DNA of 40,893 nt from UBA11540 sp003445125. GTDB lineage: Bacteria; Bacillota; Clostridia; Oscillospirales; Ruminococcaceae. Position 1 is the first letter of the stretch. Every line of letters starts with the position of its first letter. The notes under the pieces are model-generated. The model did no database searches. It saw nothing but the letters and a program-made list of their open reading frames with translations, and was not told the origin of the DNA. Shown here piece after piece: positions 24,624 through 31,541 of this stretch. A program made the position numbers and the translations under genes. The stretch covers positions 1 to 40,893 of the forward strand of contig CALBQG010000044.1 of NCBI GenBank assembly GCA_937899435.1, given 5' to 3'.

Positions 24624-24994
24624 TGCGTATTTTGGCTCTTTCGGAAATGGGGGAAAATTTTTTCTGCCGGAAAATAAACTTTTCCGAAAAATGCCCGCCG
24701 GGTTATCCGATCGAAAAAGAGCGCGACAATGGGAATTTTGTGCGGACAAAAATGTGCGGAGACAGGAAAACACAGGAAGAAATTTTAGTCGGAAGGAAAT
24801 GTGAAAGAATTTCCGCATTTGTAAAAACGGTCGGTTTCCCGATGGAGAAACCGACCGTGCGTGGAAGCGTGTAATTTTGCGGATTTCAAGCGGGGTTTAC
24901 AGCGGAGAAAAAGCCGCAGTCTTTTCAAATTGTGGGCGGATTGTCGGAAAGCACAGCCCAGCCGTGCACGCCCAAAATCCGTAACCGAAGAAAA
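24624..24994. other. Intergenic stretch without a supported gene
   Basis: No frame here has a ribosome site with protein-like content. The only structure seen is a hairpin at about 24829-24859 (CGGTCGGTTTC with GAAACCGACCG) without a T-run. Confidence 0.6.
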
Positions 24995-25028
24995 GCCACG
25001 CGCCGACGGAAATCCGTCGGCGCGGAAC
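24995..25028 (-). terminator. Terminator-like hairpin after the PHP gene
   Basis: 12-bp stem CGCGCCGACGGA / two-base loop / TCCGTCGGCGCG; on the minus strand TGGCTTTTCTT follows. Confidence 0.7.
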
Positions 25029-25040
25029 AGACAAGAACGT

Positions 25041-25850
25041 TTATTTCGCAAACGGGAAAAAACGGTCATTTTCCGAAAGGGTGAGCGCTTTCGCGGTATT
25101 GGCAAACCGCGCGCGGGCAGGAAGCAAATCCTTCGGGTGATGGGCGTCACTGCCGAAATAGAATTTACAGCCGCGCTCTTTGGCAATCCGATACGGACGC
25201 AGGACATCCTCAAGGTCCTGCCCTTCATAGCGTTCAAACGGGAAATTCAGCTCAATTCCCACCCCGACCTGTGCAGCACGGGAAAACAGCTCGGAAAATA
25301 CGTCGTCTCCGATCATGTTCAGTACGTCGATGTGGTCGTGCGGATGATCGGCGGCAAGGAGCGGACAGGTCAGATGGGCAATGCCGACCTTGGAAAACGG
25401 CAGCGCCATGTGAAGCACTGCGTCCAGCCGCTGCACATACAGCTCGGCACGGCGGGAGAGCGGCGCATCGGCGTCCTCTTCGCTCAGAGTCAGACCTCTT
25501 GCATGCAGGTGGGTAGTGGGAACAATAATAAAATCAAACAGTCCGAAGTGCTCCGGAGCGAGTGCGAGTGTCAGATGACGGTCAAGCTCCGTTTCACACC
25601 CGAAATGAAAACGCACCCGGTCGTCCTGCGGGAGTGGCAGTGACTGCCGCACGTGTTCGATGCTCTGAGGACGGTACCATTCGCTTGCACCCGGCACCGC
25701 CGAATCCCACAGGTGATCGGTCAGGCAGAGATCGGAAAACCCGTTGCCTTTGCTGTATTGCAGGAGTGCCGCTGTGGTTTGCTCGGGATCGGAGGAACAG
25801 GTGGAAAGCCGGGAATGAATATGAAGGTCATGGTCGATCGGAAATGTCAT
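25041..25850 (-). CDS. PHP-domain phosphoesterase (histidinol-phosphatase-like)
   Basis: A 269-residue cytoplasmic protein with AAGGAGG before ATG. Metal-binding motifs of the PHP superfamily are in order: HDLHIHSRLS, LTDHLW, GCETELD, HLTCPLL and GSDAHHP. The closest named families are histidinol phosphatase (HisK type) and PHP nucleases. No his genes are nearby, so the substrate stays open. It lies only about 15 bases after a strong terminator hairpin with no clear promoter between, so how it is transcribed is unclear (read-through or a promoter inside the preceding gene). Confidence 0.85.
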   Translation of the reverse strand: MTFPIDHDLHIHSRLSTCSSDPEQTTAALLQYSKGNGFSDLCLTDHLWDSAVPGASEWYRPQSIEHVRQSLPLPQDDRVRFHFGCETELDRHLTLALAPEHFGLFDFIIVPTTHLHARGLTLSEEDADAPLSRRAELYVQRLDAVLHMALPFSKVGIAHLTCPLLAADHPHDHIDVLNMIGDDVFSELFSRAAQVGVGIELNFPFERYEGQDLEDVLRPYRIAKERGCKFYFGSDAHHPKDLLPARARFANTAKALTLSENDRFFPFAK

Positions 25851-25865
25851 AAAAATCCTCCTTAA

Positions 25866-25899
25866 GAAAAAAACGGGAACAATCGTTCCCGTTTTTTTA
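25866..25899. terminator. Terminator between CD1247-type and PHP genes
   Basis: Perfect 14-bp stem AAAAAAACGGGAAC / AATC / GTTCCCGTTTTTTT, symmetric, so it works on either strand. Confidence 0.92.
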
Positions 25900-25912
25900 G
25901 ATGCAGAGTTTC

Positions 25913-26368
25913 TTATTCGTCGTCATGATCGTGATGGCAGCAACCGCAGTCGCAGTCATCGTCCTCATCAATGTCGAATTCCAGCAGCTCGCCGCAGTTC
26001 GGGCACTCAATGTGTCCTTCGTTGATGATGTCCTCATCGATCACGATGTCCTTGTGGCAAGCGGGGCAGGTGACCTGATAGGTCAGATCGTCGCAGTCAC
26101 AGTCGTCATCGTCATCGTCGCATCCGCAGCAGCAATCGTCGTCCTCGTCGCCGTAGAAATCTTCTTCCAGCGTGCCGAGGTCTTCGTCGATTTCATCGAC
26201 CTGTCCCTGAATATCGTCGCAGACAGTCTCCAGATCTTCCACAGACATAGCGGCGTCTTCCAGAAAATCGATGATGCTCTTCAGAATTTTGCCTTCTTTG
26301 CTGGCAGTGTCCAGCTCCATGCCTTCTGCCAGTCCTTTGATATACGCGGCTTTTTCGGATAAAGTCAT
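25913..26368 (-). CDS. CD1247-type acidic zinc-ribbon protein
   Basis: A 151-residue protein with CAGGAGG before its ATG. The N-terminal part MTLSEKAAYIKGLAEGMELD and a helical acidic stretch match the CD1247 N-terminal domain common in Clostridia. The middle is an Asp/Cys-rich run, followed by a zinc ribbon (CPACHKD ... CPNCGE) and a second Cys/His/Asp-rich tail (CDCGCCHHDHDDE). It probably binds metal; its role is unknown. It lies 45 bases after efp and probably shares its transcript. The extreme Asp and Cys content after the ribbon is unusual and may be a metal store or buffer (inference). Confidence 0.82.
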   Translation of the reverse strand: MTLSEKAAYIKGLAEGMELDTASKEGKILKSIIDFLEDAAMSVEDLETVCDDIQGQVDEIDEDLGTLEEDFYGDEDDDCCCGCDDDDDDCDCDDLTYQVTCPACHKDIVIDEDIINEGHIECPNCGELLEFDIDEDDDCDCGCCHHDHDDE

Positions 26369-26413
26369 AATACAATCCTCCTGTTCGGGTAGTATGGCAC
26401 AACCTGTGTCAGG

Positions 26414-26971
26414 TTATGCACGCTCCATATATTCACCGGTTCTGGTGTCCACGCGGATCATATCGCCTTCATTGATGAAGATCGGCACGCGGATTTCGGC
26501 ACCGGTTTCCAACGTAGCGGGTTTGGTGACGTTGGTGGCAGTATCGCCGCGGACGCCGGGCTCGGTCTTGGTGACCTGAAGCTCGATGAAATACGGCGGC
26601 TCCACGCCGAAGACAACGCCCTTGTAGGAAAGAACCTTGACGTCGGTGTTTTCTTTGACAAACTTGAAGTTGTCGCCGAGCTTGTCGCGGTTGATCGGAA
26701 TGTTCTCGTATGTTTCATTGTCCATGAAATAGTACAGATCGCCGTCCGCATAGAGATACTGCATATCGCGTCTCTCAATGTAAGCGGTCGGGAACTTGTC
26801 CGAGGGGTTGAACGTTCTTTCGACAACGGCACCGGAGATGACGTTGCGGATCTTGGTGCGGACAAACGCAGCACCTTTGCCGGGCTTTACGTGCTGGAAC
26901 TCGATGATCTGATAGACCTGTCCGTCCATGTCGAACGTAACGCCGTTTCTGAAATCGCCTGCTACTACCAT
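26414..26971 (-). CDS. efp: Elongation factor P
   Basis: A 185-residue protein of standard length, starting at ATG with CTGGAGG upstream. It has the N-terminal KOW-like domain with HVKPGKGAAFVRTK, where Lys32 sits at the tip of the loop that is modified in many bacteria. The GDLYYFMDNETYE segment and the C-terminal OB domain ending TRTGEYMERA are also standard. EF-P relieves ribosome stalling at consecutive prolines. It has its own promoter just after the peptidase gene and probably reads into the CD1247-type gene. The stop codon lies within a small hairpin (GCATAACCTG/CAGGTTGTGC). Confidence 0.97.
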   Translation of the reverse strand: MVVAGDFRNGVTFDMDGQVYQIIEFQHVKPGKGAAFVRTKIRNVISGAVVERTFNPSDKFPTAYIERRDMQYLYADGDLYYFMDNETYENIPINRDKLGDNFKFVKENTDVKVLSYKGVVFGVEPPYFIELQVTKTEPGVRGDTATNVTKPATLETGAEIRVPIFINEGDMIRVDTRTGEYMERA

Positions 26972-27014
26972 GTATAAAACCTCCAGATTATAAATCAGAA
27001 TTCTACATTATAAT

Positions 27015-27043
27015 ATAATACCCTATTTATTCCCATTTTTCAA
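27015..27043 (-). promoter_or_regulatory. Sigma-A promoter of efp
   Basis: Minus-strand TTGAAA (27043-27038), 17-bp spacer, TATTAT (27020-27015). Confidence 0.83.
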
Positions 27044-27050
27044 GTGTTTT

Positions 27051-28109
27051 TTACAAAACGATCAAATTTTTCTCGCTCTTTGTCAGCACGTCGCATCCGT
27101 CCTCGCGGATAAAGACCATGTCCTCAATGCGCACGCCGAATTTGTTTTCCAGATAGATGCCCGGTTCGACAGTCATAATCATGCCGCTTTCCAGCTTTTC
27201 GGAGCAGTGGGGGTTGCAGACGGGCATTTCGTGGATGGCGATGCCGACGCTATGACCGAGACCGTGACCGAAACAGCCTTCGTATCCGGCACCGTAGATG
27301 ATGTCGCGGGCAACCTTGTCCATGTCGCAGCAGATTTCGCCGGCTTTCATGGCTTGGATGGTGGCAAGTTGCGCCTTCAGCACGGTGTTGTAGACGGTGC
27401 GCTGTTCATCGCTGACCGAGCCGACGGCAACGGTGCGGGTCATATCGGAGCGGTAGCCGCCGCAGACGGCGCCGAAGTCCATGGTGACGAAATCGCCTTT
27501 TTCGATCGGGCGGTCACCGGGAACGCCGTGCGGGAGAGAGGAATTTTTGCCGGAAACGACGATGAAATCGAACGATACGCCTTCGCTTCCCAGACGGCGC
27601 ATATAAAATTCCATGTCCAGCATCACGTCTTTTTCGGTGCGGCCGGGCTGGATACGGTCGAGAATGTAGGTGAAGGTGTCGTCGGTCAGCTTCTGCGCGT
27701 CACAGATGAGTTTGAGCTCTTCGGGGGATTTGATGCTGCGCAGGCGGCGCAGAGTGTCGGAAAGGAGCGGGGAATCGGACAGCGTGAGCGGAGCAAGGGA
27801 TTTTTTGTAGCCGCCGAACGTTTCCACGCTCATTTCGTCCACTTCCACCAGCAGATCGGTTACGCCGTGCTTTTTTGCCAGCTCTTTGAGCTGTTCGGAG
27901 GTGTTTTCCATGAGAAGGACTTCACAGCAGGCGGTTTTTTTCGCTTTTTCGATATAACGGAAATCGATGATCAGATACGCCTGTTCGCGTGTTACCAGCA
28001 CGACCCCCGCACTGGAGCGCATATGCGTCAGATAAAAACGGTTGTCGCCGGAGGTAACCAGTGCGGCGGTATGTTCGGGAAGAACTTTTTGCAGATTTTC
28101 AATACGCAT
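27051..28109 (-). CDS. Xaa-Pro aminopeptidase/dipeptidase (M24B)
   Basis: A 352-residue cytoplasmic protein. An N-terminal creatinase-like domain (about 1-120) precedes the pita-bread peptidase fold, with metal ligands in DFGAVCGGYRSDMTRT (two Asp), HGLGHSVGIAIHE (His), TVEPGIY and GVRIEDM (two Glu). It cleaves peptides at X-Pro bonds for peptide recycling. It starts three bases after aroQ's stop in a chain of tightly packed genes and is next to efp, a neighbourhood common in Firmicutes. Confidence 0.94.
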   Translation of the reverse strand: MRIENLQKVLPEHTAALVTSGDNRFYLTHMRSSAGVVLVTREQAYLIIDFRYIEKAKKTACCEVLLMENTSEQLKELAKKHGVTDLLVEVDEMSVETFGGYKKSLAPLTLSDSPLLSDTLRRLRSIKSPEELKLICDAQKLTDDTFTYILDRIQPGRTEKDVMLDMEFYMRRLGSEGVSFDFIVVSGKNSSLPHGVPGDRPIEKGDFVTMDFGAVCGGYRSDMTRTVAVGSVSDEQRTVYNTVLKAQLATIQAMKAGEICCDMDKVARDIIYGAGYEGCFGHGLGHSVGIAIHEMPVCNPHCSEKLESGMIMTVEPGIYLENKFGVRIEDMVFIREDGCDVLTKSEKNLIVL

Positions 28110-28112
28110 GAT

Positions 28113-28547
28113 TTATTCTCCTATTCTGTTTTTCAGGGCATGAAGTGCCATAAGGTAGCTCATTTTTCCGTGTCCGCAGATCTGCTCGCAGCAGACGTCG
28201 CGGATGACGGAGATTTTCCGGAAATCTTCGCGGGCGTGAATGTCCGACATATGAACCTCGATGCAGGGAAGCTCGATCGCTTCAATCGCGTCGCGCAGGG
28301 CATAGCTGTAATGTGTCAGCGCGCCCGCGTTGAGGATTACGCCGTCGCACTCTCCGCGCGCCGCATGGAGACGGTCGATCAGATCGCCCTCGTGGTTGGA
28401 CTGAAAATCCACCACCTCCACGCCGAGCGTTCTTCCCTCCGCCTTCACCTGCTCCACGATGTCGGCAAGCGTTTCGTGACCGTAGATTTCGGGACGGCGG
28501 GTGCCGGTGAGGTTGAGGTTGGGACCGTTCATCAGAAGAATTTTCAT
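28113..28547 (-). CDS. aroQ: Type II 3-dehydroquinate dehydratase
   Basis: A 144-residue protein of typical length, starting at ATG with AAGGAGG upstream and overlapping the stop of the gene before it by four bases. It has the lid and active-site sequences NGPNLNLTGTRRPEIYG (catalytic Arg and Tyr), LNAGALTHYSYALRDA, EVHMSDIHARE (His) and the C-terminal CGHGKMSYLMAL. It dehydrates 3-dehydroquinate to 3-dehydroshikimate in the shikimate pathway. It is part of the minus-strand operon with the peptidase and the endonuclease-IV-like gene. Confidence 0.96.
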   Translation of the reverse strand: MKILLMNGPNLNLTGTRRPEIYGHETLADIVEQVKAEGRTLGVEVVDFQSNHEGDLIDRLHAARGECDGVILNAGALTHYSYALRDAIEAIELPCIEVHMSDIHAREDFRKISVIRDVCCEQICGHGKMSYLMALHALKNRIGE

Positions 28548-29404
28548 AAAGTGCCTCCTTTGGAAAGATAGATGTCCAGCATGGCTTTGGCGTCCTCTGC
28601 CTGCGTGCCGTCGGATTCGCAGATGATCGTCGGTGTGCAGCCATAGGCGACAAGCAGCTCGGCGAGCGGCTCAAAATCCGGACCGAAGGTTTGGTCGGCA
28701 AAGGTCAGATGCCGCTTCTCGCCGCCGTTTTCGGTGTATTCGATCTTGGAAAAGTGCGCATGGAAGTGTTTCATGCGCTCCTCACCCAAGGTGTTTTTCA
28801 CGGTTTCAAAAATCTGTCGGAAATCCTCTTTGGTGCGCAGCCCGCCGAAGGTGCGGGCGTTGAGGTGTCCGAAGTCGATGCACGGAATCAACTGTTCATC
28901 CAACAGGCACAGTTGCATCACTTCGTCCAACGTGCCGAGCTGGTTGACCTTTCCCATGGTTTCCGGGCAGAGATGAATGTCGTAAAGATCGTTTTTCTTC
29001 AGCTCCTCTACCGCTTCGCCCAAGGTGGCGCAGGCGAGCGCGAGGGCTTCTTCGCGGCTGATTTTCGAGCAGGAGCCGGAATGTACCACCACACGGTCGG
29101 CGCCGATCAGTCGGGCGGCGCGGGCGGATTCGAGAATATAGCCGATGCTGTTTTTCCGCTTTTCTTCCTCCAGCGAGGACAGCGAAATGAAATACGGCGC
29201 ATGAAGGCTGAGCTTCACATCGAGCCTTTGCGCATTTTCGCGCAGCTTCTGCGCCTGTTCGGGATTGACGCGCACGCCGCGCCCGCACTGGTATTCATAG
29301 GCGTTGATTCCCATTTTGCGGATGTATTCGGGGGCTTGCGCGGTAGATTTATAGCCCTGTGTGTAAAAGCTGTCGGCGTTTCCCGCCGTTCCGAAACGAA
29401 TCAT
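28544..29404 (-). CDS. Endonuclease-IV-like AP endonuclease-2 TIM barrel protein
   Basis: A 286-residue protein; ATG 29404 is chosen because AAAGGAG precedes it and it overlaps the upstream stop (ATGA). It has the AP endonuclease 2 fold motifs with their metal ligands: LSLHAPYFISL, VVVHSGS, HLCPETMGKV, CIDFGHLNA, FHAHFSKIEY and IICESDG. This is close to Nfo (endonuclease IV), which cuts DNA at abasic sites. The family also includes sugar isomerase-like relatives, so DNA repair is likely but not certain. It is translationally coupled on both sides. Confidence 0.87.
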   Translation of the reverse strand: MIRFGTAGNADSFYTQGYKSTAQAPEYIRKMGINAYEYQCGRGVRVNPEQAQKLRENAQRLDVKLSLHAPYFISLSSLEEEKRKNSIGYILESARAARLIGADRVVVHSGSCSKISREEALALACATLGEAVEELKKNDLYDIHLCPETMGKVNQLGTLDEVMQLCLLDEQLIPCIDFGHLNARTFGGLRTKEDFRQIFETVKNTLGEERMKHFHAHFSKIEYTENGGEKRHLTFADQTFGPDFEPLAELLVAYGCTPTIICESDGTQAEDAKAMLDIYLSKGGTL

Positions 29405-29892
29405 TGGGTTTTCTCCTTTGCATAAAGTCTCCAAAGCGGCTTTTCAAGGACACGCTTGAAGCGGATGAAGCGGTTGGTGTCACGGGAGAGCGGGCGCGTC
29501 AGCAGACAACGGATGCGGGCGCGGGAGGCACCCCATACGTCGGTGAAAAACTGGTCTCCGACAGCGGCAGCCGCCTCTCTCGGCACGCCGGCTTTTTTCA
29601 GGGCGGCTTCGTAGATATCGCGCCGCGGTTTGGTGCCGGTGACGAAATCCACGCCGAGCGCCGCGGCAAACGGCGCCACGCGTTCGGGCGTGTTGTTGGA
29701 CAGAAGAATCAGAAGGACGCCTTCCTTTTTCCGTTCGTCCAGCCATTGCCGCACCTGAGGCAGGACGGTTTGGCTGTTGTGCGCGGTCAGCGTGTTGTCC
29801 ACGTCCAGAAAAAACGCACGGATGTGATTTTTTTGGATATAATCGGGAGAAATATCCCAGAGATGGTCGAAAACATCGGTCGGTCGAAACAA
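29401..29892 (-). CDS. YqeG-type HAD-IIIA phosphatase
   Basis: About 163 residues. The HAD motifs are AFFLDVDNTLTA (nucleophile and acid Asp), LLILLSNNT (motif II), TGTKPRRDIY (Lys) and AVGDQFFTDVWGA (motif IV). Length and the FRPTDVFDHLWDISP start match YqeG, related to phosphatidylglycerol-phosphate phosphatases. The start is uncertain. TTG 29892 has AAAGGGGG eight bases upstream and is the only start downstream of the extended -10 promoter. ATG 29925 and GTG 29934 extend the frame but lack ribosome sites and lie in the loop of an inverted repeat. It is coupled to the next gene. Confidence 0.85.
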   Translation of the reverse strand: MFRPTDVFDHLWDISPDYIQKNHIRAFFLDVDNTLTAHNSQTVLPQVRQWLDERKKEGVLLILLSNNTPERVAPFAAALGVDFVTGTKPRRDIYEAALKKAGVPREAAAAVGDQFFTDVWGASRARIRCLLTRPLSRDTNRFIRFKRVLEKPLWRLYAKEKTQ

Positions 29893-29895
29893 AAA

Positions 29896-29952
29896 GCGCG
29901 CCCCCTTTTCCTTATTGTACCACATTTTCGGCACAAGGAAAAGGGGGCGCGC
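29896..29952 (-). promoter_or_regulatory. 18-bp inverted repeat enclosing an extended -10 promoter
   Basis: Arms 29896-29913 and 29935-29952 are perfectly complementary over 18 bp, with a 21-base loop and TTTTTG after it on the minus strand, as in an intrinsic terminator. The loop and arm contain TGGTACAAT (-10 at 29919-29914), which would start transcripts inside the structure. The downstream arm carries the AAGGAAAAGGGGG ribosome site of the YqeG gene. Confidence 0.65.
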
Positions 29953-29955
29953 GAA

Positions 29956-30105
29956 TTATTTTTGCGGCAGAAATTTTTCTTTTTTCGTGCCGCACACGGG
30001 GCAGACAAAGCCGTCGGGCAAAGGTGAGTCGTGAAAGATTCCCTCGTCGGGAAGACCGAGTGCGCGGTTGTATTCCCAACCGCAGGAAGGACAGCAGAGA
30101 ATCAT
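29956..30105 (-). CDS. Small rubredoxin-like protein
   Basis: A 49-residue protein beginning MILCCPSCGWEYNRALG. It has the two iron-binding knuckles of rubredoxin: CPSCGWEYN near the start and CPVCGTKKEKF near the end, with a GLPDEGI...DSPLPDGF spacer much like the family's DPDxGI...DLPDDW. Length is near the 52-54 residues usual for rubredoxin. It probably carries electrons in the cytoplasm, for example to peroxide-reducing proteins, although an iron or zinc structural role is possible. It overlaps the stop of the preceding tail-like gene by four bases (ATGA). Confidence 0.85.
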   Translation of the reverse strand: MILCCPSCGWEYNRALGLPDEGIFHDSPLPDGFVCPVCGTKKEKFLPQK

Positions 30106-31040
30106 AGCTTCAAAAACTCCCCGTTCACCAGTCTCAGCCTCATGATTGCTCCGTTTTCGTCTGCGGAAATCAGAATCCTTCCGATGCGCCAGTCGGTCTG
30201 ATCGGTGTCACCCGCCAATTGCACCTTGTCCCCAAGTTCGACGCCGGAAAACACGTCACAGGTCAGCTCTGCGGTTTTGTAATCGCGCATGGATTGGCGA
30301 ATTATGCGTGTTGCCAGACGCGCGCGGTCGTTCACCCAGGGAGAAGCGGGAATAACGTACCGCTGACGGCGGATGTCGGCGGGCGCGTCGTTGTTGAGAA
30401 CAGCAAGGGAATAATCGCCCTCCGCGTCCCGCACGGAAATGGCGGAAATCGGCGCTGTGCGGTCGATGATGCGCTCCAGACTGTACAGCGGATGCGCACC
30501 GCTCCCGAAGGTGTGGACGGTTTGCGAGGCGTAGGGCTTGGCGGTGAGATAGCCGTCGTTGGTCACCCGCTGCTGACAGCCGAATGCCTGCATACAGTAG
30601 GCTTCCACGGCTTTCCATACGGAAGTGCCGTGAATGGTGGTGAAGGTCGTCAGCGGTGTGTAGGTGTCGTACTTGAACCCGAGAAATCCCATGAACGGAC
30701 AGTACATCTGTATGATGCTGTCGGGTGTGGGATTGTCAAGCGTGGTGGGGTAGGCGTGGTTGTCGGTCAGCAGCGCGGCAAGACTGCGGCAGATGATCCG
30801 CAGAAAATTTCCCGACGACGTCTGCATGAGCCGCGTTTCGTCCACCAGTCCTTCAAAATAGATGTCCCCCCGCAGGGACAGCCGCGACAGATTGTCGGCA
30901 GGCGTGTCAAACGGGAAAAACAGAGTCAGAATGTCGGCGGGACGATCCACACTGCGGTCGAGCTTCAGCCGCATCGGCATCGGCAGGGAAACTGCCTGTC
31001 CCGAGGAAGTCTTTGCCGTGACGGTCAGGTTAATCGGCAT
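30102..31040 (-). CDS. Phage tail/baseplate hub-like protein (XkdQ-like)
   Basis: A 312-residue protein. The layout resembles contractile-tail hub proteins of the XkdQ/gpD sort: an N-terminal beta domain (FFPFDTPADNLSRLSLRGDI then YFEGLVDETR), an early IICRSLAALLTDN segment, a middle TSVWKAVEAYCMQAFG helix, and a C-terminal beta region with LGDKVQLAGDTDQTDWRIG. No sheath, tube, lysozyme or tape-measure gene is near. It overlaps the preceding tail-like gene by 11 bases and the rubredoxin-like gene by four. It may be a remnant or a domesticated piece. Identification rests on pattern memory. Confidence 0.55.
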   Translation of the reverse strand: MPINLTVTAKTSSGQAVSLPMPMRLKLDRSVDRPADILTLFFPFDTPADNLSRLSLRGDIYFEGLVDETRLMQTSSGNFLRIICRSLAALLTDNHAYPTTLDNPTPDSIIQMYCPFMGFLGFKYDTYTPLTTFTTIHGTSVWKAVEAYCMQAFGCQQRVTNDGYLTAKPYASQTVHTFGSGAHPLYSLERIIDRTAPISAISVRDAEGDYSLAVLNNDAPADIRRQRYVIPASPWVNDRARLATRIIRQSMRDYKTAELTCDVFSGVELGDKVQLAGDTDQTDWRIGRILISADENGAIMRLRLVNGEFLKL

Positions 31041-31392
31041 CGGCGGTCACCTCCGCGGGCAAGGATTCGGTGAAGGTCAGCTTCACCCGCACGCCCACCT
31101 CCGTGTCGCCGGTCACGGAAATTTCGGTGAGAATCGCGGAAAAACTGTCGGTTTCGCAGACGAGTGCGCGGGCGCGCTTTCCCACAAGCGGACGCAGACG
31201 GTTGTAAAGAAACGCGCCGTCGGCACGGGGATACCGTCCGCTGCAGGAAAGCACACGGGCGTTGTTTCCCAAGGTCTGCACTGCGTGCGGTCCGAGCGGG
31301 GAAATGACCGTGTGTGTCCGTTCGCTTGCCGTCAGAGAAAAGGTGACGGGGTCGTAGTGAATGTTGACTCCGTCAAAAGTCAGTAGAGCCAT
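31030..31392 (-). CDS. Phage tail-like small protein upstream of hub-like gene
   Basis: A 120-residue protein; ATG 31392 follows AAAGGAGATA. It begins MALLTFDGVNIHYDPVTFS and has the short beta pattern of small tail/baseplate proteins (GRYPRADGAFLYNRLRPLV, FSAILTEISVTGDTEV). Such proteins normally precede the hub gene in Myoviridae-like tails, as here, where it overlaps the next gene. No secretion signal is present. It is the first gene of the minus-strand operon; a 37-bp palindrome lies 77 bases upstream. Function in this setting is unknown. Confidence 0.5.
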   Translation of the reverse strand: MALLTFDGVNIHYDPVTFSLTASERTHTVISPLGPHAVQTLGNNARVLSCSGRYPRADGAFLYNRLRPLVGKRARALVCETDSFSAILTEISVTGDTEVGVRVKLTFTESLPAEVTADAD

Positions 31393-31468
31393 AAGTATCT
31401 CCTTTCTTTCGGATGCCCGCACCCTCCCCGCGGACATCCCGCCTATATCACGGCAAAACGGAGAATGT

Positions 31469-31505
31469 TATCGCAAAAATGGCATTTTCTGCCATTTTTG
31501 CGATA
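31469..31505. repeat. Perfect 37-bp palindrome
   Basis: Two 16-bp arms (31469-31484 and 31490-31505) around TTTTC, core TGGCA...TGCCA with A- and T-runs outside. It is not followed by a T-run in the direction of the tail-like operon, so it looks like an operator or leader element rather than a terminator. Confidence 0.8.
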
Positions 31506-31540
31506 AAAAAAAGAACGGTCCGCAGACCGTCCCGAAAAAA
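31504..31540 (-). terminator. Terminator of the second AraC gene
   Basis: Short ACGGTC/GACCGT hairpin followed by TTCTTTTTTTT on the minus strand, starting a few bases after the AraC stop. Confidence 0.85.
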
Positions 31541-31541
31541 T

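Noticed and set aside
24482..24874. Plus-strand frame of 130 residues after the Na/Pi gene
   Set aside because: It overlaps the real gene's end, runs through the terminator hairpin and has no ribosome site.
30102..31392. Prophage
   Set aside because: Only two tail-like genes are present, with no integrase, capsid, terminase or lysis genes in the window.
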